Assembly: GCA_965644315.1 (NCBI GenBank)
Contig: CBFFRQ010000044.1
Location: 124,001-188,000, forward strand
Direction: 5' to 3'
DNA from: Caecitellus pseudoparvulus
Taxonomy: Eukaryota; Bigyra: Bicosoecida
Length of the DNA: 64,000 nt
Below, in pieces: positions 23,274 through 34,500 of this stretch. The notes under the pieces were generated by a model. That model was not told where the DNA came from. It did not search any database and worked only from the letters and a program-made list of their open reading frames with translations. The position numbers and the translations under genes are program-made. Every line of letters begins with the position of its first letter. The stretch's first letter is position 1.

Positions 23274-25007
23274 ATGTCTGGCATGCAATTCCTGGTTTCC
23301 TTTTTACTGTTGCGCCGGCGGCAGCATGTCCGTAGGTTGCAAGCGCTCCAAGCACTTATTGCCACAGAAGCAGCACTGTTGCTGGCAGTGGTAGCAATGG
23401 CCGATGAAGATGGACACGAGCAGGCCGTGCCACTACCGTGCTTCGATGAAGACTGTGCTCTGGAGGAGGGCGTGAGGGCCAGCGCACGTGGCCGCACCAA
23501 TCCTCTTGCAGGTTTGGCATCCGGTGTGAGGACGTGGGTGGCACGGCAACATGGAGTGCCTCTCGAAGAGCACGAGGTTTGCACAACCCCACATACGGTG
23601 TTGCAGTATACTATGAAGCAGTTGTGCTCTGTTGGTGTGAACACTATTTTAGCTCTATCGGTGTGGTTCATGAAATCTTCTGCACCAAAACTCTGGTACA
23701 GGTGGGTCATGCATTCGATCCTACCCGTGGAAGTAGAGGCCCACGCTGTGGAGCTTGCAGGTGATGAACCTGCAGAGGAACCAGACTCACAAGAGCACAG
23801 GACCTGGCAGAGACAGCTTCGGCGCCACAGGGAAGACTGTCTGCACGAGCACTGCAGTCGCCTTGGGGCATGCGAGCGTCCCATGGTGCAGCAACAGCCA
23901 TCAGTGGCAGACTGGTGGGGTGCTGTGGACTCATCATTCTGCGGCCAAGGATGCACTTTCAGTTGGCTGGAGGCTTGTTGCCTTGGAGTGCATTATATGT
24001 GCAAGGGTTTCAACATGAGAGCTGGACAAGAAGCGTTCACTGGGGCATCGAAGTCCACATGCAGTCGAATCCTAAAGGTTTTCTTGCGGTCTATCTCATC
24101 CAGCATGTTTGAACAGCAGGTGTACATGCCAGCACCAGATTCTGGGGAGTGGATGGAGAGTGTACGATTGAACTTTGCCCTGTCAGGCATGCAGCTGCCG
24201 TGCGTAGCAGGCAGCGTGGATGATACACATGTGCGTGCTTACATCAGTGAAGATAGTGGAAAGGGCGTATACATAAACAAGGATGGCGTGGCTTCGGTTA
24301 GTGCCCAGTGCATGGTAAGTGGCCACGGACTCTTCTGGCAAGCAGACATTGGGTATGCTGGTGCCGAAAGCGATCGGGGGAAGCTCATAAGGTCTCCCAT
24401 GTTTGCGGCAATGGTCGGGAACCCAAGCTTACGTCCTTGTCCACTCCCATATACATTGGCAGCAGACTCGGGATTTCGTCCGGGGTACACATTCTTACTT
24501 CTTCCGTTCGACCAGCGGGACACTGATGTGGTGCAGCCGAATCATTTGGTGACAATTTTCCACGATGCACTTTTGCACATTCGAGTTAAGGTAGAATGTG
24601 CATTTGGAGAGCTCAAGAACAGGTTCCGCATCTTGAACAACACTGCGAATGGAAACCTTGGGCCAGCAGCAGTTGCACTGCGTCTACGTGTAGCTGTAGC
24701 ACTGCATAACTTTGTACTGCGAGCTCTGCCATTGCGGGCATCTGTGTGGCATGCCCTTGATGTGACAGCGCCGGGGACTGTCTGGGGTGACCTGCTGGAA
24801 GAAGCAACGGCAAAGGTGGTAGAGGACTTGCTTGAGGCGCAGCCCCCTTCATGGAGTATGCCGAGTGCCATGGGATGGAAGACGCAAGTGCTGGAGCTGG
24901 CGCTTGGCCAGCTTCCACCCACACCATCTTCAAGTATGCTGGGGTTCAGTATCGCTCCATCATGGTGGGCACTGCCCAGTGGTGCCGCGAGAGAGTTGAA
25001 GAGCTAG
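23274..25007 (+). CDS. PIF/Harbinger-like DDE transposase (577 aa)
   Basis: The DDE_Tnp_4-type nuclease core is clear. GSVDDTH gives the first Asp (316/317), LAADSGF the second (398), and VECAFGELKNRFRIL the Glu (441). ALHNFVL follows, as is usual in PIF/Harbinger proteins. An N-terminal helical region and a hydrophobic start precede it. I chose the ATG at 23274 (ACCATG context); the open frame continues upstream to 23202 without an ATG. The C-terminal tail is Gln/Pro-rich. The gene runs tail to tail with 27343-25123 (115 bp between stops), the arrangement expected for a two-gene Harbinger element. All catalytic residues are present, so it may be active. Confidence 0.88.
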   Translation: MSGMQFLVSFLLLRRRQHVRRLQALQALIATEAALLLAVVAMADEDGHEQAVPLPCFDEDCALEEGVRASARGRTNPLAGLASGVRTWVARQHGVPLEEHEVCTTPHTVLQYTMKQLCSVGVNTILALSVWFMKSSAPKLWYRWVMHSILPVEVEAHAVELAGDEPAEEPDSQEHRTWQRQLRRHREDCLHEHCSRLGACERPMVQQQPSVADWWGAVDSSFCGQGCTFSWLEACCLGVHYMCKGFNMRAGQEAFTGASKSTCSRILKVFLRSISSSMFEQQVYMPAPDSGEWMESVRLNFALSGMQLPCVAGSVDDTHVRAYISEDSGKGVYINKDGVASVSAQCMVSGHGLFWQADIGYAGAESDRGKLIRSPMFAAMVGNPSLRPCPLPYTLAADSGFRPGYTFLLLPFDQRDTDVVQPNHLVTIFHDALLHIRVKVECAFGELKNRFRILNNTANGNLGPAAVALRLRVAVALHNFVLRALPLRASVWHALDVTAPGTVWGDLLEEATAKVVEDLLEAQPPSWSMPSAMGWKTQVLELALGQLPPTPSSSMLGFSIAPSWWALPSGAARELKS

Positions 25008-25122
25008 CCCTTCTGCACCTGCAAGCACCTGAACAGCCTGGGGCTGCCGGCGAAGGTGATGAAGGGAGTGACTGGGAAGGTGACTCTGTTGGCAGTCAAT
25101 AATGCAGTGTGTTGTCTCATGT

Positions 25123-27343
25123 TCATGACTGCATGGGTTGCCCAGCAACACTACGCTTCTTCAGGGCTGTAACCATTTGAAGTCGGGCGCGTGCGACCTT
25201 CAGCTCCTTGTCTGCGTCTGACAGCGGGTGCGGTGGCATGCCACGCAAGGTTGGAGGCACACTTCCGCTGTGCAGCTGCTCCAAAACAGTCTGAACCTGC
25301 TCTTGCATGCTAAGGTCACCGTCAATGATGCTTAGGTCCAACCACCCCTGCACTCTTGTAATTACACCTGATATCGCTGCATCTACCGCACGCTCACTAT
25401 GTGCGGCAGCAGCACCTGGTGCAGGCACCGAAAGCGAAGGTGCGGGCTGCTGCACTTGCAAGGACTGCTGGAAAAACTGAAGAAGTGAGGCGTCCTGTTG
25501 TGCTTGTCGTTCCCGTGCTGCCTCTTCAGCAACCTGTCGTTTCTCCAGCGAATCTGCCAAACGGGCAACGATGTCACGCATGCCTGCGGCTGGTGGTGAC
25601 GTGCCAGACCCCAGGCGACCTCCATCCAGGGCTCCAGTTGCTTTTGCAACAGCAGCAACACGGCTTCCCGTGCTCGTTCCACTCCCCGCACCTGATAGGT
25701 ACTCTCCGCCCTGTCGCGGACTTTCAGTGGGCAACGCAGCGGGCCTGCCACTCGCCAACAGCGAGGCTACTGTGTGTGATCCTTCAGATCTAGCCTCTGC
25801 AAATATCCCGTTGGTGATGTTGCGAGGCACTGAAGACATCGTTGCCTTTGGCCTGGCTTTGCCTTGGCACACGCTTGCATAATTCATCAGCTCGCCCGGA
25901 AGCAGTCCACCGTTCAGGGGTGGATAGCGCAAGTCATCAGTTGGTCCCACAGGCAACCACATTTCCTTGTTCGTTACGCTACACCGCAGGCGCTGGAAGC
26001 GCAAGCGCGCAGCGGCGCTTGCGTTTCGTGCCCTGCTCCACCCCACCTTCGTGATGTCCCAACGTGTGTACTTCTTTCCATTTAAATCAAGAGAGGGAGC
26101 ACCAGGGTGGCTAGGGGCTGTGGGTTCGCTTGCCCCCCCGCTTCCCGTCCTTCTGCCCTCAGACCCGTTGATGATGTCAACCTGTTTCTTCAACGTTTCG
26201 AGGCTGGCCCAAGTACCTGAAGCTGGAACCAGAGCCTCACGAAGGAGGCTTGAAACCAGGACCAAGCCTGACCACGACAGGAAGGCTTCTTGGGAATCAC
26301 TACCTGGTGTTGAAACCAACACCATGTACTTTGAGTCGTCTCGCTCCGGCCATGGCCTTCCTAGCATGTTCGTGTCATGCTCCTCGAAGGCAGTGAGCAG
26401 CAACGGCAAGAATTTGTGAGCTAGGCTCTTGCCCACAATGCCACTTCGCATCTTGTTGCTCCCTTGTGTGGCAAAAGTCCGGAACAGGCTTCTGTCAGAG
26501 CCTTCCGGGCATGGCTCACCCGACGAGACAACACGACCCCCAAGAGATGAGTAGTCAATGGTACCCTCACGAACACCCAGACGAACGATAGCTCCAGACA
26601 TTCTCCATGCACTTGCTTTGTTTCCAAAGGCAGCCCAGGTCGACGACGGCATCAAGGTGGCGAACTCCTTCTTGTCAGGGTGCGTCTGCACCCCATTCTT
26701 GGACGGTGTTTGCAACAGAGCTCGATCAGTAGAGGCCCACGGAATTGGGCTCGCTGAGTCGAGACGCATCAACGCACGGGCAGGGGAAGTGGCAGCTGGT
26801 GTCGCGCCGACGGCACCAGCAGCACTCCGTGGTGGGGAAGGGCTGCCAGCTGTCCAGGACACACCACCACTCTCCAAGTCAGGACTTGAACTGTCACTCT
26901 TGCCCTCATCACCACTCATGTCAACGACCTCGTCTGCGGGCAGAGTCAGGAAGGCGTGTTTGCGAGAAGCGTTTCGGAGTTTCACACAGCGGAAATGAAA
27001 ACGAACCGAAAGCTTCCAGTTGTTCCTTAGCGTTTGTCTTCATCCTCCTGGCAATGCTTGCTGTAAGGGCAGCAATCCGGACTGGTCTGGTAGGCGTTGC
27101 GATGGCGGGTGATTCTTGCGCAGCGAGTTCGCTTCCTGGAGGCGTTGCAGGCAGCTCAAACACCCGTCCTGCTGCCCCGAGCCTCGCGCCCGTCCGCAGT
27201 CGGGAAGTCGGTGCGTTACCTTGAAGGAACTGTCGGACCAGTGCATGTGTGTCCGCTTGCGAGCCTTCAACTGCGGTTCTTTTGCCACTCGTCGGCGCAT
27301 CTGCCTGAACGCGTGCATTCCGGGGGCGCTTGCGGCCAGACAT
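25123..27343 (-). CDS. Companion gene of the Harbinger-like unit, function unknown (two exons, about 710 aa)
   Basis: Exon 1 is 27343-27007 and exon 2 is 26933-25123. The 73-bp intron (GTTCGT...CTCTGCCCGCAG) keeps phase 1. The true ATG at 27343 gives MSGRKRPRNARVQ, a basic, nuclear-localisation-like N-terminus. The middle has a Trp-rich region (TWAAFGNKASAWR, YTRWDITKVGW). The C-terminal third has a charged coiled-coil candidate (LEKRQVAEEAARERQAQQD) and Pro/Ser linkers. Harbinger elements usually encode a second Myb/SANT or trihelix DNA-binding protein. This one sits where that protein should be, but I do not see a standard Myb motif. It could instead belong to the larger CACTA-like element as its repeat-binding protein. 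Confidence 0.6.
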
Positions 27344-27458
27344 GGCAGCAAATCATTCCAAGAGTATGCTCACAACTTACTGTGAATAGTTTAAAAGTAG
27401 AGTTTGATATCCATATCTGCACTGCTCGCCATGGTACACAAACCACTGCCAGCAAGTG

Positions 27459-27471
27459 GCAAATTCCGCAT
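27459..27471 (-). repeat. Right copy of the 13-bp inverted repeat
   Basis: GCAAATTCCGCAT is the exact reverse complement of 22816-22828. It lies about 115 bp upstream of the companion gene start. See the left copy for interpretation. Confidence 0.35.
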
Positions 27472-27977
27472 GCTAATAGGCTCGATAAACAACGCTCTGT
27501 TGCACACGACAGAGCGGCCGTTCAAGTCTAACATCCTCTGTTAGTGTCAAGGTGACAAAACATGCTGCCTGCAGCACTTTTCCGTGAACTTCAAAAAATG
27601 CATTCTCGTTTCACAGATTTTCTCGATTCAGAGGCCTCCGCTGGCCTCAATGAGACACGGCCCAGGCATGTGCATCATGCCGAAGCCGTCCAACACCACT
27701 ACCACAAGCCCAACACTGAACACCAGGGCCAGCCACACCTGCAGAGTAGCTATGACAGGTATATCGGGAGCCGGGGATGCGGTAGGAGTCCCACCTGGCC
27801 CCCCTTTGGGCAGGCGTTGTGAAGGCGTTGGCCAGCTGTGTGAAACGCAATGTCAGTCGACACAGGGCTCCCCCCTAGGCCACCGACACCATCACGGCCC
27901 AAAGAAGAAGCGTACATGGCTTGAAAGTATGAGGAAGAGGGCACACAGAGTTGACGTCCGCGCCAGCTTCATGCTCG

Positions 27978-28361
27978 CTAGTGCGTGTGTGTTCCCATAG
28001 CAGCAGCGTCAGACTGTCTCCTGCACTAGTACAGCCCTCGCACTAGTACAGCTGGCCCTGCACCAGCTCCCAACCGCGCTCACACTAGCAACGCTTCGCA
28101 AAGGTCTAGCGCACTAGCGCACAACCTACAACTAGAGAAATGTGTGGTGAAGGGGATTGACAAATCCCCGGCACACTAGCAATTTCAACCCAAGTGATGC
28201 ACGCCAAGCACTTCACTAGCACAGACTTGGCACTAGCACAGCCGACCCGTGTGAAAACACGCACTGGCACCCACACTAGTCAATCATTTTCTCAAGTTCA
28301 GCGCACTAGTGTGGGTTTCCTCACTACGCCAGAGAGGGTTCGAAGGCGTAAATTACTAGTG
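27978..28361 (-). repeat. Right cluster of CACTAG subterminal repeats
   Basis: CACTAG occurs at 28024, 28041, 28083, 28112, 28174, 28214, 28231, 28274 and 28304, plus CTAGTG at 27978 and ACTAGTG at 28355-28361. Chance would give about 0.1 copy of a given hexamer in this length. Orientation is mostly opposite to the left cluster. Several copies share the extension CACTAGcACAG or CACTAGtACAG. The set behaves as inverted subterminal repeats of one element. Confidence 0.75.
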
Positions 28362-28592
28362 GGCCGACTTCCAGTGACGGTGTCCCTTCTTCTTGCCACA
28401 CTTGAGAGCAATAAATCGAAGAAGCCACACCAGTTCCGACCAGAGGCAAGGAAGAATGTGAATCTGCCGACCCAATTTGCTGCTTAGTGTGCTTCTTTTC
28501 TTGTTTCCGTGGTGCGGTGTCAGGCAACGCCCGTCCAGGTACAGCTGAGCGGTTTGCCGCGACTTGAATCAGGCCTGGCTAGCAGGTGAAGG

Positions 28593-31500
28593 ATGTCAGA
28601 AGGCAGGGACTCCAGAAGGGTTGCAGCGCTTGGTGCCGCGAGGCCCGAGACCCTGCCTTTCATTCACCTGCACTGGGGGGTGAGTTTGCTGTGGCGCATG
28701 TCTTTTCGCTTGAGATCCTGCATTGCTCTGCTTGTATCCTCAGGAGACTTGCTCTGTTGATGTACGGGTTCCAGAACCCGAGTACATCCAAGAAGCCACC
28801 ATTTCCTGCACTGTTCCTCATGTAGCCGTGGTTTCGGCAGTGCATAGCAGCACAACAGCAGCTGGGAGCGTTTCGGTAACGTTTCGTTGTGCGGCTCGTC
28901 CAAACAGTGACGCTGCGCTCGCAGACGAAGTCCTGGGGGGTTACCTTGAGATAGTGCACCCAAGATTTTCGACCGTTTTGATCCCGATGGCGGTTTCTTC
29001 ACGTTTGCCAGGCCCTTGCACGGCTGATGTTTCGGCCCGGGCATTGGCTGCGTTGCGTGCCAGGGATGCAGCCTTGACGGCAATTTGCAGTGACCGAAGC
29101 AGCGGGGAACGGTTACGCGAGCTGCAGCATTTGGAGGAAAGGCTCGCTAGCTTGACTTCTTTAACTGAGAAGCCCTCCCGGGATGGGGCGTCTGATCGCT
29201 TGCCCGAGCTTGGCGAAGGACATGCTACAACGGCTGTAGCCTTGTCCGTGCTGAGCCGAAAAGGAGCGCTTGAAGCGCAGGGCCTCGATGCAGAGGTGGT
29301 TCGGGTGTCAAAAGATGCTTGGGAGAGTTTGGCACGGCAGTATCACGGGCTTTCAGTCGCGTTGGCGGAGCATTTGAAGCGTGCATTCTGTGAACTCAGG
29401 CAGCAGCATTCCGTGGCAGGGGTGGAGTATGAAGTATCCTTCTCTGACGCCGAATCCTTTCAAGTTCCCGAGCTACTGATACCACAGCCCCTTGATGAGG
29501 CATCCACGGCTTCCCTGCACCGCTCGCTTCACCGGCTTCAGGCTGAGCATAGGGAGCAAGTCGCGGAGCTGTGGGCACTGCTCGAAGCTGCTGATCAGGA
29601 GAAGCGTGAATCTCATTGCTTGGCTTGTCAATCTGCAGGCCACAGACAAAGGAAACTGGAGTCTACATTACGAACAAAGGATGACCAGCTTGCAGCTTTG
29701 TCAGTTGAGGTCGAGAGGCTGCGTGAGGACTTGCAACGGTCCGCCTCCAAGACGGCAGCCACTACTCTGGGAGCGCAGGATACTTCGTCACCAGCCAGCT
29801 CCAGTAGCACTTCGACCGAGGAGAGTGTTCAAGTCGACCCTCCTCAGGAGGCATCGTTGGAGCTGAGTTGGCTGCGGCGATGCTTGAAGCATGAGGTGGG
29901 GGAGCGTCGACGAGCTGTCCATGCCGCGGCGGAGTGCTCTCAGGAGCTTAAAGGCCTTGTCGAGCAGTGGGAAGCGCAGCGTGCGGCGCTGCAGGCGGAA
30001 CTTGACGCGAAAGGTAGGGTGTGTCACGAGCTTGAGTCAGATTTAGCCAAGGCGCAAGCATCCCTGGAGGTCATGACCGGCACCATCAAAGCGCTGCAGG
30101 CGGACCAGGAAGGTGACTCGGCTGCAGTACAAGATGAGTGCGTGCGACTGGCTGCCAGCACGATTGCGGCGATTCACGCACAGGAATCAGCCAACGCCCG
30201 CTGCGAGCGCGAAGCAGAGGAGTACAAAAGGCAGCTTCACAGGCTGTGCACGGCACATCAGGCTCAGCTTGCGAGCTCAGCCACGCCTCATGATGCAGAC
30301 GTCCAGAGCCAGTGGCTCAGCGAAGTCTCCAAGTCACTTCAAGCAATTGGTGAGGTTAGGTCAGTAGAAATGCGGCTGCGACACTGCCAGCATGCCTGCT
30401 CAGAGCTACAGCAGCAGAACACTGAGCTGCAAGCCCTGATCGAGGCCCAGACAGAAAGCCACGCCAAGCAGCTGGAGCAGCTGACCATGGATTCACGAGC
30501 CCTCATCATTGAAGCATGCAAGGGATGCAGTGAACCGACCCCCCCCAGAGGTTATCGAGGGCGTGCTGATGCCGCTTCTTTGCAGCGTCCTCGCTCATGC
30601 TCCGTGCACGTCGGCCTCCCATACCTCTCCAGGAGCAATCGTCGCATTGCGGCACATGAAGGCGTGAAGCAGCTGCAAGCTGAGGTGGCTGCGTCAGCCA
30701 AGGCTCAGCAGGTCCTGGGCTTGCACCTGCAGGCTAGTCTGAAGGCCCAGGCAACCGTCTGGAGGCAGATCCTTGTGTCCCTTCGTTCGGCACAACCAAT
30801 TGGCAGCGCCGAAAGGCACGAGGCATCCAAACTCGACCAAAGCTGGCAGCTTCTACTCGAATTATGCCGCAGCCTGCAGCACGCGGTTGTCTCACAGCAG
30901 GCTCAACGGGGAGTGCAGCACCACACCACACGAAAGCCGTCACTTGGAACTGATACTTTGGCTTCCGGTGGTTCCCTTTCACCACCTTCCCTGGAGGAAA
31001 GCCGGCCAAGTCTCATGGCTTCCGTACCGAATGTCGTTGCTTCCTTGGTTAAGGAAGGCCTGTGCTCTGCTGTTCAAGATGTGCAGCAGTCGCACGGCAT
31101 TGAGGCAAGCGACCCTAAAGAGGTGGCCGAGGCAGTTGGCGAGCACTTTGCCGTTGGGCTCGCCCGTGAGCTGGCTGTCTCACAGGTGCTTGTACACCAA
31201 CTCAAGAGCAAGATTCTTGCACAGGAACAACTGCGGGGCATGGCTGCCACTGCCCACGCAGGGCAATCTACGCTTGATTCTCTGTACCGCTTTGAGTGTT
31301 GGGGCTCCGCCGCCCAGCGCCTGACTGAGATATCGTCTGCTCTGCTGAGTCCCACGCTGAACGAAACCACTCCCCGCCTTGTCGAAGAAGTCCTGGACGA
31401 ACTCGCTGGGACAGTCAGCCAGATGAAACAGTGTGGGATACTGCAGACGCGCTGTGGCGAGCAGTGCTCAGTGGTCGCACATCATGTGAAGACTGCTCTC

Positions 31501-34500
31501 ACGGAATCACAGCAACTAAACTCCGAATTATCGAGCGCTCATGCATCGAGCAGTGGTACCGAAAGCGAGGCGCGTGGTCTCCCGCTCCAGGGCATTCCAT
31601 CTTCGACGCCGACCCCGCGCCGTTCGTCCAGAACGCCAGCAAACGTTGTGGAGTCTGCCAGAGCGCGGTTGTCTGCCCTTTGCCTCCAGGCCCCGAAGCA
31701 ACTGCGGAGCGCCCTCCTTGATGTACTCAAGGCGTTGAGTGTGGAGGGCCAGACCGCAGACACCGCGATCCAGACAGAGGAGCTGCTTCCTCAAGTGCCA
31801 GTCGAGCCTGCAGCAGCAGTGTCCACAGGCACACAGGCAAGCATGCCAAAGGCACAGAGTGAGAGTATTGGTGTACAAGCCGTGTCACAATCTTCGTCTG
31901 TGGCTGTTCAGTGTGTCGCTTTGGAGTCCGTGCCAACACCAGCCGTTAATGGTGCCGATTCTTCAGCTACCGATGGCCGTGACCTGCCTCAGTTGTGGCT
32001 GCGGGTCGACCGCCTCTCCACAGGCTTACAGCAATTGGTGCGAGTCCTGTTGGAAGAGAGAGAACAAGCTATGGAGTCTGACACACTCGACAGCCTGGCG
32101 TCGGCAGGCCCTGCTAGCCACGAGCTGCTTGCACAAGCCTCACCCTCCCCGCTGCACCAAGGCAGAGCGACCGATTCAAGCACTACATCATTGACTCCAG
32201 ATTCGAGCCCGGCCCCAACAGAGCCGCGCAGCCCTCAAGCACCTGGGGGCCAGGTGCAGCCAAGTGCTTCATCCTGCGGCAGTGCAGCAAGCGAGACGGC
32301 ATGCCACAATGGCAAGTGTTCCTGTCAGAGCGTGGAGCAACAACTTGCTGAACTCCACCTTGCTGTGCGGGAACTGACAGGCGCTATGGGAAGGCGCGGA
32401 GGCTCTACGCATGAAGTGCGCTTTCCACCTGGGGAGGAATCCGGGGCAGCTATTGGGAGCACCTCTAGGTGCTCTTCGGGCATTGACGATGCTCCTCCAC
32501 ACCCGACATCCGTGGTGACGGCCTCCCAATCAGCTGGCATGCACCGTGGATTGCCAAGCACACCTGAGCAATCCCACGCCACAGAAAAAAGCCCAGAACA
32601 TGTAGTTGACGAGCACCACGCCTCTCTGCCACTTCTGGCTCAGATGCCAGCTGATGTGTGCAGCAGCGGAGTGGAAAGCACCTGCGGGCAAAGCCAAGTC
32701 CCGAGACTCCCAAGTACGGAAGTTGGTATTCAGACAAACCAATCTTGGATAGGCCCCCCTCCATGCACAGTGTGTGCCAGCCGCGTTTCTGCAGCCGATG
32801 CAGCCAGCCTCCAAGAAGAGCTCGGGCGCCTTCAGGCCAAGCTTCATCAAGCCGCTTGCCGAAGCCAGGTTGCCCAGCACGCGGCAGAGCAAGCTGAGAG
32901 CAAGCTTGAGCACTGGAGAAACGTTGCAGAGACATCCAGCGCAGAAGTATCTCGACTTTCTGAAGAGCTTGGTACCTTATCACGGGCACATGCGGAAGGA
33001 AAGAGCGCGCTTGAGCGAAGCCAAGTCGCTGCAGAGGTGTCACAAGCTATGCACCAGCTGCACTTGAACCGGTTGCTCCAGCACACTGTGGCACTTCTCA
33101 GCAGCAAGACTGGAGGTGCTTCTCGGAAGGCTCTGCAGCGTGCACTGCGTGTCGTTGGTACAGCTCCTGAAGTGCGAGAGCGTGTGTTTGTTCGGCAGAT
33201 CAGTCGTGGTCGCAGCCGTCACAAGGACACGCCTTACGCCCAGCGGGCTCGCCCCCGCAGTGTATCTCCATCTATATGGCGACAGAGGCGTGATAGGTAT
33301 GCAGAGGCGCGTGCGAGATCAGCGAGCCCAGCAGCTCAGAGGGTCGGGGGAGGGTTCAAATATGCCAGTCGCAGCTCAAGGCAAACAGCTCCCGTGGACC
33401 GTGCCAACGCAGCTGCACACCAACGTGATGGAAACCTTGAGCCGCGTGCAGTTTCAGGGCGTCCGCGGCGCTTGCTTCCACAGCGCACAGGGACATTGAC
33501 CCCCATTCTTCACCTCAAGTGTGAGGCGCTCCCGCTTGATGCTGCGAAGGTGGTCGCTGGAGTTCTGGCAACGCTTGCGAGGCAGGACGTAGCAATGGCA
33601 CAGCTGCTGCGGACAGGAGGGCAAGTGCCACCACCGGTCCCCGCGGATACTCCTGCCCACGCAGCCCTGTCATACCTTCGGCAGTTCATGTTGCCCCATC
33701 CTGACGCGGGAGCGGTGGCAGCAATGCTGGAACAATTGGGCACTGGGAGTGGCATTGGTGAGCAAACCCCACGAGCAAGCAAACCAACATCACCTGTTGA
33801 TGGTGAGGTGGTCGTAAGGGAGGGGCATCTTGAGTCTGGCGCTGCAACAGAGGCAAATGGGAACAGTGGCCACGAAGATCGCCAACTGGTGCATACTCTG
33901 GCAAGCCATTTGAAGAAGCTCGCAGCCTCAACGCCAGCTGAGCCTCAAGGTCACGATGTTCAAACGCAAGCACCTCAAGCGGAAAGCCCGAGGTTGCCTT
34001 TACCACAGCAAGACTCCACGTCTCAGCCCCTGTGTGCTCCTGCACTGGCCACCTCTGCAACCCCTCCCACTGTTGCTGCAGCTGCTGCTGGCACAAGCAC
34101 TCAGGAATCTGCAGCTTCCGCCAGAGAATCATTGAAGCAGACCGATGAAGACGCGCGCGATTCCGCGACTCCCACGCCTTCCGATGTGAAGAAGCCGCCG
34201 AGCAAAGTGAAGAGGCTGAAGTCAGCCCTCGCCAGACGTACCAGCCAACTGCAACTTTTGCTGGATCAAGTAAGTGGTGTCGGCGAGGCACTCCGGAGTT
34301 TCCACGCTGCCACGGCCCAAGCACAGGGGGGCAAGTCCCAGAGCAGCATGCCGAACTCCGAAGAAGCCGGGCGTGCCCTTGAGCAGGAAGATCATGCAGC
34401 GCACGTTGGAGGGCAGCAAGGATTGGCTCGCAGGTCTACTGGCATGGCGCCTAGCCAAGCTCGGCTTGGAGGCTGGCACACCCTACTTCGAGAGGCGGCG

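Larger units (their letters stand above)
16600..28361. mobile_element. Composite DNA-transposon island (CACTA/Plavaka-like, with a PIF/Harbinger-like unit inside)
   Basis: The interval is framed by inverted CTAGTG/CACTAG clusters. It contains two unrelated transposase-like genes (19229-22495 and 23274-25007) plus two accessory genes of unknown function (18920-16881 and 27343-25123). It starts about 115 bp after a tRNA gene and ends about 230 bp before the next host gene. The family assignments rest on recognisable transposase motifs. The extent is inferred from the repeat clusters. A matching pair CACTAGTGAATTTCCGC (16656) and, inverted, GGCGTAAATTACTAGTG (ending 28361) is the best terminal-repeat candidate, but the flanking 3 bp do not match as a target duplication. 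Confidence 0.6.
27344..28592. other. Right flank of the transposon island
   Basis: No gene is supported in this 1.25 kb. It holds the right CACTAG cluster and, from about 28362, the promoter region of the next host gene. Short open frames near 27562-28000 lack any recognisable feature. Confidence 0.5.

Noticed and set aside
16656-28361. CACTAGTGAATTTCCGC / GGCGTAAATTACTAGTG as proven element termini
   Set aside because: The similarity is partial, further CTAGTG copies lie outside the left one, and the flanking three bases (TCG versus GGC) are not a target duplication.
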